Source: an uncultured Clostridia bacterium (lineage in GTDB: Bacteria > Bacillota_A > Clostridia > TANB77 > CAG-508). Taken from it: a DNA stretch of 6,382 bases. Below, one piece after another: positions 1 to 6,382 of this stretch (position 1 is the first letter of the stretch; each line of letters starts with the position of its first letter). The position numbers and the translations under genes were made by a program. The notes below the pieces were generated by a model. That model was not told the DNA's origin. It was given only the letters and a program-made list of their open reading frames with translations, and did no database searches. The DNA is taken from NCBI GenBank assembly GCA_947628335.1, contig CANQZT010000091.1:1-6382 (forward strand), written 5' to 3'.

Positions 1-896
1 ATATCTGCATCTACTTTTTTTGCAAGTTCTAATGCAAGTTTAAATGCCTTAGGATCTTCTGGATTTGGATAATCTACCGTTGGGAAATTACCATCTGGTT
101 GTTCCTGTTCTGGTACTACAAATATATTTGAAAATCCTAATTTTGTTAATATTCTTTTTACTGGTTTGGCCCCTGTTCCATGTAATGGAGTATATACTAT
201 TTTCAAATCTTTTTCTGTTTCTTTTATTATCTCTTTATTATATGATAGTTTTTCTAATTCTTCTATATATGGTGCATCTATTTCTTCAAGTACTGTATTA
301 TATAATCCTCTTTTTATTGCTTCTTCTTTATCGATTGTTTTTATCTCAGCATAATCTTCTATTTTATTGACTTCGTCTATAATTTCCACATCTATTGGTG
401 GTACTATTTGCGCTCCATCTTCCCAATATACTTTGTATCCATTATATTTTGGAGGATTGTGACTCGCTGTTATCATTATACCAGCTATGCATTTAAGTTT
501 TCTCGTTGCATAAGATAGCTCAGGTACTGGTCTTAATTCTTCAAATATGTACGTTTTTATTCCATTAGCATTTAGTATTAATGCTGTTTGTTCACTGAAT
601 TCCTTTGACATTCTTCTTGAGTCGTAACTTATTACAACTCCTTTTTTTTCTTCTTGTTTTTTTATAATGTAATTTGCAAGTCCTTGTGTTGCTTTTCCTA
701 CTGTATATTTGTTCATTCTGTTTGTTCCAATTCCTATTATTCCTCTTAAACCACCTGTACCAAATTCTAAGTCTTTATAAAAACGATCTTCTATTTCTGC
801 TTTATCGTCTTTAATTGATTCTAATTCTTTTTTTGTTTCTTCATCAAAAATTTTATTTGTACACCACTGTTCATATTTTTTATAATATTCTTCCAT
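1..896 (-). CDS. pgcA: Phosphoglucomutase/phosphosugar mutase, PGM2/PgcA type (3' part missing)
   Basis: Alpha-D-phosphohexomutase that interconverts hexose 6-phosphate and hexose 1-phosphate, most likely glucose, in the cytoplasm. The reading frame is open from ATG 896 to the window edge, giving 298 residues; from memory, full-length relatives are about 575-580, so roughly half is present. Visible motifs are the N-terminal FGTGGLRG (residues 45-52), the catalytic phosphoserine loop TASHNPPKYNGYK (143-155, with Ser145 the phosphorylated residue in the family), YTPLHGTG (235-242) and EQEQPDGNFPTV (263-274). The last two are typical of the PGM2-like subgroup rather than GlmM or AlgC. The window stops just before the expected metal-binding DPDADR-type loop, so that loop and the C-terminal phosphate-binding domain cannot be checked. 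The start overlaps the end of the upstream pyrophosphorylase gene by 17 bp and has its own strong ribosome binding site, so the two are probably translationally coupled. The exact hexose used is inferred from the family. Confidence 0.93.
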   Translation of the reverse strand, partial: MEEYYKKYEQWCTNKIFDEETKKELESIKDDKAEIEDRFYKDLEFGTGGLRGIIGIGTNRMNKYTVGKATQGLANYIIKKQEEKKGVVISYDSRRMSKEFSEQTALILNANGIKTYIFEELRPVPELSYATRKLKCIAGIMITASHNPPKYNGYKVYWEDGAQIVPPIDVEIIDEVNKIEDYAEIKTIDKEEAIKRGLYNTVLEEIDAPYIEELEKLSYNKEIIKETEKDLKIVYTPLHGTGAKPVKRILTKLGFSNIFVVPEQEQPDGNFPTVDYPNPEDPKAFKLALELAKKVDAD

Positions 897-2148
897 GAAC
901 ATCCTCCTTATTTTTTATATAATCCATATATAATTTTCCTGCTGTGTACGGACTGTCTACTCCTTCTGCGTTTTTTACTGGAGCAAATTCTTCTTCTCTT
1001 TTTACTCTTAATATTGCCATGTCATTTAATTTTTCAAAAGCATCAAATATAAATGATTCGAATTTGTATGCATTTGGTTCTGTTGGTACAACAATTACTC
1101 CATTTTTATCTATATATTTTGCTTTTTTAAATGCACTATGATATGGTAATTTATTTGTTGCTATTTCTTCTAATGCTTTTTTATTGAACAGATTACATAA
1201 TATATGTGATTCTCCATATACTAATTCACCATTTTCATCTATTTTTTCTGCCATCTCATTAGAAATTTCTGTATATTCTATTACACTTGGCTTGTTATTT
1301 TTTTTGCAAAATACTCCTACTTTTTCTTTAGGATTTACTTTTACTACTGATTTGCCAGCAGCAAGACATTTTTTATCTATTGCAATTCCTGTTAATAATG
1401 GATCTACCATTTTTGCAAGTACATTGTCAACTCCTGCAATAAATATCCATTCAATACCTCTTTGTTTCATATCATCTAGTATACCTTCTTTTTTCATAGC
1501 TTCAAATATACCACCATGACCATCTGCTGCTTCTTTTACCATTCCTTGCTCATCTACTAAAATTTTACCATTTGTGTCTATCATAGGAAGCTCATTTTGT
1601 ATGAAAAATTTTACATTTTCTTCTCCCATATCAAAATAGTTATGTCTTTTAAAGAATTTTTCTGTTTGTTTATTATTTTCTCTGCTAGTCATTATATACC
1701 ATGGAATAATAACATCATACTCTTTTCTTGCTTCTTTTATTGTTTCTGAAAGAAGTGTAAATAATGGCTTTTTTTCTCCAACTTCTAATTCAAATGTTCC
1801 TTTTGGTCCATTATGCCCAAGTCTTGTTCCTTGACCTCCAGCCATTGTTACTACTGCATATTTGCCTTCTTTAATTATTTTTATTCCTTCATTTTCATAT
1901 TTTTCTTTTTCCTCTTTTTTTAATTTCTGCTTATCTATATATGAAAGTGGAGCAATTTTATAATTTGTGAAGTCATTTTTTGTTTTTGTTTGTTTATATA
2001 ATTTTTCTATTTGTTCATAGTCTATTTTTAATATTTGATCTAATAATCGCTCTTTATGTTCTTCATTTAATTTATCGTAGCACATTAATAATTGTTCTTG
2101 ATTATATTTCTTTAGTAATTCTTTTGCTTTTTCATATTTTTCATTCAT
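880..2148 (-). CDS. UDP-sugar pyrophosphorylase, UDPGP type 1 family, UAP1-like (UTP:sugar-1-phosphate uridylyltransferase)
   Basis: Cytoplasmic nucleotidyltransferase joining UTP and a sugar 1-phosphate to give a UDP-sugar and pyrophosphate. Counting from ATG 2148 (422 residues), a charged helical N-terminus of about 95 residues precedes the Rossmann-like catalytic domain. The nucleotide-binding loop MAGGQGTRLG is at 102-111 with PKG at 115-117, followed by PWYIMTSRENN (149-159), ADGHGG (208-213), GVDN (239-242, the metal/nucleotide Asp), NPKEKVGVF (272-280), ESFIFDAF (364-371) and FAPVKN (388-393). These segments follow human UAP1/AGX1 in order and resemble it more than bacterial GalU. The two Phe of ESFIFDAF align, from memory, with Phe of the UAP1 N-acetyl pocket, whereas a UAP1 sugar-contacting Asn appears as His316. 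The substrate (GlcNAc-1-P, Glc-1-P or other) is therefore open. An upstream in-frame GTG at 2154 would add two residues, but the ribosome binding site suits ATG 2148 better. It is the first gene of an operon with the overlapping phosphosugar mutase. Confidence 0.9.
   Translation of the reverse strand: MNEKYEKAKELLKKYNQEQLLMCYDKLNEEHKERLLDQILKIDYEQIEKLYKQTKTKNDFTNYKIAPLSYIDKQKLKKEEKEKYENEGIKIIKEGKYAVVTMAGGQGTRLGHNGPKGTFELEVGEKKPLFTLLSETIKEARKEYDVIIPWYIMTSRENNKQTEKFFKRHNYFDMGEENVKFFIQNELPMIDTNGKILVDEQGMVKEAADGHGGIFEAMKKEGILDDMKQRGIEWIFIAGVDNVLAKMVDPLLTGIAIDKKCLAAGKSVVKVNPKEKVGVFCKKNNKPSVIEYTEISNEMAEKIDENGELVYGESHILCNLFNKKALEEIATNKLPYHSAFKKAKYIDKNGVIVVPTEPNAYKFESFIFDAFEKLNDMAILRVKREEEFAPVKNAEGVDSPYTAGKLYMDYIKNKEDVHGRIL
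902..909 (-). promoter_or_regulatory. Shine-Dalgarno site of the phosphosugar mutase gene
   Basis: The minus strand reads AAGGAGGA, then TGTTC, then ATG at 896. This is a near-perfect match to the anti-Shine-Dalgarno sequence at good spacing and it fixes the mutase start. It lies inside the last codons of the upstream gene, where AAG GAG GAT encodes Lys-Glu-Asp, so ribosomes finishing the pyrophosphorylase pass over it. Confidence 0.9.
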
Positions 2149-2156
2149 ATTCACAT

Positions 2157-2163
2157 CTTCCTT
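2157..2163 (-). promoter_or_regulatory. Ribosome binding site that decides the pyrophosphorylase start
   Basis: The minus strand reads AAGGAAG, then ATGTGAAT, then ATG at 2148. The gap from this site to ATG 2148 is 8 nt, against only 2 nt to the alternative GTG at 2154. An ATG at 2156 inside the spacer is out of frame and runs straight into TGA. ATG 2148 is therefore the better start. Confidence 0.7.
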
Positions 2164-2201
2164 TTTTTTATAGTTATTATTAATTGCTTGCTCGCTTATA
2201 T

Positions 2202-2228
2202 ATTATACCATAATATAAAATAAGTCAA
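2202..2228 (-). promoter_or_regulatory. Sigma-A-type promoter of the pyrophosphorylase-mutase operon
   Basis: The minus strand shows a -35 box TTGACT (2228-2223), a 15-bp spacer, and a perfect -10 box TATAAT (2207-2202) preceded by TGG, which forms an extended -10 (TGnTATAAT). The spacer is shorter than the usual 17, and the extended -10 would compensate. A T10 run lies just upstream of the -35 and could act as an UP-like element. Transcription would begin near 2195, leaving a leader of about 47 nt in which I see no riboswitch or attenuator. The position directly after the rpoC terminator supports the call. Confidence 0.72.
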
Positions 2229-2262
2229 TTAAAAAAAAAATTTATATTAAAAACAATATATT

Positions 2263-2306
2263 AAAAATAAAAAGATATTATACTAGTATAATATCTTTTT
2301 ATTTTT
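2263..2306 (-). terminator. Terminator of the rpoBC operon, a perfect 44-bp palindrome
   Basis: Every base of 2263-2284 pairs with 2285-2306. With a CTAG loop (2283-2286) this gives a 20-bp stem holding a single G-C pair (2274/2295). The outer arms are A-rich 5' and T-rich 3' on the minus strand, so the transcript ends in UUUUUAUUUUU, as expected of an intrinsic terminator with paired A- and U-tracts. The first palindrome base directly follows the rpoC stop codon (2309-2307). The stem is almost entirely A-U, so strength is uncertain. Symmetry means it could also act on plus-strand transcripts, but no plus-strand gene is seen here. Confidence 0.65.
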
Positions 2307-5300
2307 TTATTTTACTATTGCTTCGTCTAAATTTTTACTTTCTACTTCTGTATTTATTTTTAGATTTTTGTATATGTTCATTCCTGTTCCTGCTGGTATT
2401 AATTTTCCTATAATTACATTTTCTTTTAATCCTATTAGTGGATCTACTTTTCCTTTTATTGCCGCTTCTGTTAATACTCTTGTTGTTTCTTGGAATGATG
2501 CTGCAGATAAGAATGACTCTGTTGCAAGTGATGCTTTTGTAATTCCTAATAATACTCTTTTTCCTTCTGCTGGTTGTTTTCCTTCTTCTATAGCTTGTTG
2601 ATTTTTTTCTTCAAATTCGTACATATCTACTAATGAACCTGCAAACATGTCTGTATCTTTGTTGTCTTCTACTCTTACTTTCTTAAGCATTTGTCTTCCT
2701 ATTACTTCGATGTGCTTATCGTTTATATCAACACCTTGGTTTCTATACACTTTTTGTACTTCTTGAATTAAGTACTCATATACTCCTTCTGGACCATTTA
2801 CAGCCAAAATTTCATTTGGATTTACTGATCCTTCTGTTATTTGCTCTCCTGCTTCTAATTTGTCTCCTTCTTTTACACGAAGTTTTGATCCAAATGGTAT
2901 TGTGTATGTTTTTGAGTCATCTTTTCCTGTTACTGTAACTTCTTTCTTCTTCTTTTCTTCTGATATTTTTACTGTTCCTGCTATTTCTGTTATAATTGCA
3001 AGTCCTTTTGGTTTTCTTGCTTCGAATAGTTCTTCAACTCTAGGAAGACCTTGTGTGATATCTCCTCCTGCAACTCCTCCTTGGTGGAAAGTTCTCATTG
3101 TAAGCTGTGTTCCTGGTTCACCAATTGATTGTGCAGCAATTATTCCTACAGCCTCACCTATATTTACTTCTTCACGTGTTGCAAGCCCCATTCCATAGCA
3201 TTTTGCACATACACCATGTTTTGAATGACATCCTAATGCAGAACGTACTTTTACTTTTGTAAATCCTGCTGATACTATTTTTTCTGCTATATCTTCTGTA
3301 ATCATTGTGTTTGTATCTACTATTATTTCTTTTGTTTTTGGATCTATAATATCTTCTAGTGGATATCTTCCCTCTAATCTTTCTTGAAGTTTTTCTATTA
3401 CTTGATTTCCATCTTTTATATCACGAACTTCAATTCCTTCCTTAGTTCCACAATCATGTTCTCTTACTATTATATCTTGTGAAACATCTACAAGTCTCCT
3501 TGTTAAATATCCTGAGTCTGCTGTTCTTAAAGCTGTATCTGCTAGTCCTTTTCTTCCTCCATGACTTGATACGAAATATTCAAGAGGATCTAGACCTTCT
3601 CTAAATGATGAACGAATTGGTATTTCTACAGCTTTTCCTGATGTATTTGCCATAAGACCACGCATACCTGCTACTTGACGTAATTGGTTCATATTTCCAC
3701 GAGCTCCTGATTTTATCATCATGTATATTGGATTTAGTTCATCAAAGTTCTCTTGCATTGCATCAGATACATCATTGGTTGCTTTTTCCCATACTTTAAT
3801 AACTGATTCATATCTTTCTTCTTCTGTTATTAATCCACGTTTATATTGTTTTGCAATGTTTTCTACTTCTAATTCTGCTTTTTCTAGTATATCTTTTTTC
3901 TCTTCTGGTATTATAATGTCCTTTGTACTAACTGTTATTGCTCCTTTTGTTGAGTATTTATATCCTGTTGATTTTATATAGTCTAATAATTCTGCTGTTC
4001 TAGATAGACCATGTACATTAATACATTTTGCAACTATTGTTCCTAAATTTTTCTTTATAACTGGGAAATTTATTTCTAATTCAAATAAGTTTTCTGGATT
4101 TGTTCTATCTACAAATCCCAAGTCTTGTGGTATACCTTGGTTGTATATTACTCTTCCTACTGTTGTTAAAACTTTCTTTGATTTTATTTCTCCATCTATT
4201 TCTTTGAACATTTTAATATATACTTCAGCATGTAAACCAACGTCTCCATTTTCATATGCTATTATTGCTTCGTCTACATCCTTAAAGTATGAACCTTCAC
4301 CAATTTCTCCTTTTACTATCATTGTTAGATAATAACTTCCTAAAATCATATCTTGTGTTGGTACTGTAACTGGCTTTCCATCTTGTGGTTTTAATAGGTT
4401 GTTTGCAGATAACATTAAGTATCTTGCTTCTGCTTGTGCTTCAGGAGATAATGGTACATGCACTGCCATTTGATCTCCATCGAAGTCAGCATTGAATGCT
4501 GTACATACAAGTGGGTGTAATTTTATTGCTCTTCCTTCTACTAATACTGGCTCGAAAGCTTGAATTCCAAGTCTGTGCAATGTTGGTGCACGGTTTAGCA
4601 TAACTGGATGATCTTTTATTACTTCTTCTAATATATCCCATACTTCTGGTCTTAATTTTTCTACCATTCTTTTTGCATTTTTAATATTGTGAGCAATTCC
4701 TCTTCCAACAAGTTCTTTCATTACAAAAGGTTTAAATAATTCTACTGCCATTTCTTTTGGAAGACCACATTGATATATTTTTAGTTCTGGTCCTACTACT
4801 ATAACTGAACGACCTGAATAATCAACACGTTTTCCAAGTAAGTTTTGACGGAAACGTCCTTGTTTTCCTTTTAATAAATCTGATAATGATTTTAATGGTC
4901 TATTTCCTGCTCCTGTAACTGGTCTTCCTCTTCTTCCATTATCAATTAAAGCATCTACCGATTCTTGTAACATTCTTTTTTCGTTTCTTACTATTATTTC
5001 AGGTGCTCCTAATTCTAATAGTCTTTTTAAACGATTATTTCTATTTATGACTCTTCTATATAAATCATTTAAATCACTTGTTGCAAATCTTCCTCCGTCT
5101 AATTGTACCATTGGTCTTAACTCAGGTGGAATAACAGGAACAACATTCATAATCATCCACTCTGGTTTATTTCCAGAAATTCTAAATGATTCCACAGTAT
5201 CTAATCTTTTTATTAATTTTACTTTCTTTTGTTCACTTGCTGTTGATAGTTCTTTTTTTAATTTTGCAGATATTTTTTCTACATCTACTTGCTTTAATAA

Positions 5301-5834
5301 TTTTTCTATGGCTTCTGCTCCCATTTCTGCTTTGAAGCTTCCTTTTCCGTATTTTTCTACTGCTTCATTATATTCTTTTTCTGTTAACACTTGATTTTTT
5401 ATTAAACCTGATGTTCCTTTATCTGTAACTATGTATGAAGCAAAATAAATTACTTTTTCTAGGCTTCTTGGAGAAATATCTAGTAATAGTGCTATCCTAC
5501 TAGGTATCCCTTTAAAATACCAAATATGTGCAACTGGTGCTGCAAGTTCTATATGTCCCATTCTTTCTCTTCTTACTTTTGCTTTCGTTACTTCTACTCC
5601 ACATCTATCACATACTATTCCTTTGTAACGTACTCTTTTGTATTTACCACAATGACATTCCCAGTCTTTTGTTGGTCCGAATATTCTTTCACAAAATAAA
5701 CCATCTTTTTCTGGTTTTAATGTTCTATAATTGATTGTTTCTGGTTTTTTAACTTCCCCTTTTGACCATTCTCTTATTTTCTCATCAGATGCTAATCCGA
5801 TCTTTAATTTATCAAATATTTCTAATTCGTCCAT
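2307..5834 (-). CDS. rpoC: DNA-directed RNA polymerase subunit beta'
   Basis: Largest subunit of RNA polymerase, carrying the catalytic magnesium site. Residues are counted from ATG 5834 (1175 residues, near the 1199 I recall for B. subtilis). The N-terminal zinc ribbon has Cys60, 62, 75 and 78. The clamp and lid region is followed by the invariant NADFDGDQ at 448-455 (Asp450, 452 and 454 hold the metal). The bridge helix region is about 750-783. The second zinc site has Cys795, 869, 876 and 879. The trigger loop with TMRTFH is at 912-917, and the conserved C-terminus includes GITKASL and [14 protein letters not shown]. No key residue is missing and no frameshift is seen. The segment before KYSTKGAI is shorter than in B. 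subtilis. An in-frame ATG at 5855 would add seven residues (MFGKGPK), but it has no ribosome binding site, whereas 5834 follows AAAGGGG and matches where relatives begin. The gene follows rpoB after 27 nt and is co-transcribed with it. Confidence 0.97.
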   Translation of the reverse strand: MDELEIFDKLKIGLASDEKIREWSKGEVKKPETINYRTLKPEKDGLFCERIFGPTKDWECHCGKYKRVRYKGIVCDRCGVEVTKAKVRRERMGHIELAAPVAHIWYFKGIPSRIALLLDISPRSLEKVIYFASYIVTDKGTSGLIKNQVLTEKEYNEAVEKYGKGSFKAEMGAEAIEKLLKQVDVEKISAKLKKELSTASEQKKVKLIKRLDTVESFRISGNKPEWMIMNVVPVIPPELRPMVQLDGGRFATSDLNDLYRRVINRNNRLKRLLELGAPEIIVRNEKRMLQESVDALIDNGRRGRPVTGAGNRPLKSLSDLLKGKQGRFRQNLLGKRVDYSGRSVIVVGPELKIYQCGLPKEMAVELFKPFVMKELVGRGIAHNIKNAKRMVEKLRPEVWDILEEVIKDHPVMLNRAPTLHRLGIQAFEPVLVEGRAIKLHPLVCTAFNADFDGDQMAVHVPLSPEAQAEARYLMLSANNLLKPQDGKPVTVPTQDMILGSYYLTMIVKGEIGEGSYFKDVDEAIIAYENGDVGLHAEVYIKMFKEIDGEIKSKKVLTTVGRVIYNQGIPQDLGFVDRTNPENLFELEINFPVIKKNLGTIVAKCINVHGLSRTAELLDYIKSTGYKYSTKGAITVSTKDIIIPEEKKDILEKAELEVENIAKQYKRGLITEEERYESVIKVWEKATNDVSDAMQENFDELNPIYMMIKSGARGNMNQLRQVAGMRGLMANTSGKAVEIPIRSSFREGLDPLEYFVSSHGGRKGLADTALRTADSGYLTRRLVDVSQDIIVREHDCGTKEGIEVRDIKDGNQVIEKLQERLEGRYPLEDIIDPKTKEIIVDTNTMITEDIAEKIVSAGFTKVKVRSALGCHSKHGVCAKCYGMGLATREEVNIGEAVGIIAAQSIGEPGTQLTMRTFHQGGVAGGDITQGLPRVEELFEARKPKGLAIITEIAGTVKISEEKKKKEVTVTGKDDSKTYTIPFGSKLRVKEGDKLEAGEQITEGSVNPNEILAVNGPEGVYEYLIQEVQKVYRNQGVDINDKHIEVIGRQMLKKVRVEDNKDTDMFAGSLVDMYEFEEKNQQAIEEGKQPAEGKRVLLGITKASLATESFLSAASFQETTRVLTEAAIKGKVDPLIGLKENVIIGKLIPAGTGMNIYKNLKINTEVESKNLDEAIVK

Positions 5835-5840
5835 TTTGGG

Positions 5841-5847
5841 CCCCTTT
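5841..5847 (-). promoter_or_regulatory. Ribosome binding site that decides the rpoC start
   Basis: The minus strand reads AAAGGGG, then CCCAAA, then ATG at 5834. This pairs with the anti-Shine-Dalgarno sequence through one G-U wobble at 6-nt spacing. The sequence before the alternative ATG 5855 (AATAAAAATTC) has no such match. The site also sits in the loop of a possible small hairpin (TTTGG/CCAAA). Confidence 0.7.
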
Positions 5848-5861
5848 CCAAACATGAATTT

Positions 5862-6382
<521 letters not shown>

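Noticed and set aside
65..370. Plus-strand open frame with a Leu/Ile/Phe-rich, membrane-like translation.
   Set aside because: It lies antisense to the well-supported phosphosugar mutase. The hydrophobic look comes from reading the complement of Lys/Glu-rich codons, and there is no convincing ribosome binding site or family match.
2149..2195. Possible riboswitch or attenuator in the leader of the sugar-nucleotide operon.
   Set aside because: The leader is only about 47 nt, A-rich, and shows no stem of note or terminator/antiterminator pair.
2860..3198. Plus-strand open frame inside rpoC.
   Set aside because: It is antisense to the conserved trigger-loop region of RpoC, whose frame is intact. 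The other plus-strand frames inside rpoC and the pyrophosphorylase gene are rejected for the same reason.

Overview
The window looks like a core housekeeping region of a very AT-rich Bacillota (Firmicutes) chromosome. The RpoB and RpoC sequences read as the Firmicutes type, and the codons are strongly A/T-ended (AAA, GAA, ATA, TTA). TGG encodes tryptophan and the visible stops are TAA, so there is no sign of the Mollicutes code in which TGA is read as tryptophan. An uncultured clostridial lineage is my best guess, but this is inference. All four genes lie on the minus strand and are described below in transcription order, from high to low coordinates.

Region 1 (6382 to 2307) holds the last 172 codons of rpoB and a complete rpoC, the beta and beta' subunits of RNA polymerase. 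RpoB ends in an unusually long acidic tail. For rpoC, the Shine-Dalgarno sequence favours the second in-frame ATG (5834) over the first (5855). The rpoC stop codon directly abuts a perfect 44-bp palindrome, which I read as the terminator of the rpoBC operon.

Region 2 (2306 to 2149) is the only real intergenic stretch. It holds the terminator, an all-A/T hairpin followed by T10, and a good sigma-A-type promoter with an extended -10. There is no gap of 300 bases or more without a gene.

Region 3 (2148 to 1) is a two-gene sugar-nucleotide operon. The first gene encodes a UDP-sugar pyrophosphorylase that resembles the eukaryotic UAP1 (UDP-GlcNAc pyrophosphorylase) type rather than bacterial GalU. 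It overlaps by 17 bp the start of a PgcA/PGM2-type phosphosugar mutase gene that runs off the left edge. Together they would turn a hexose 6-phosphate into a hexose 1-phosphate and then a UDP-sugar, feeding envelope or polysaccharide synthesis.

I found no mobile element, CRISPR array, tRNA, rRNA, riboswitch or defence-type system. Most of the window is ordinary. The points worth a second look are the RpoB tail, the rpoC terminator palindrome, the loss of the usual rpsL-rpsG-fusA neighbourhood after rpoC, and the UAP1-like enzyme coupled to a mutase.
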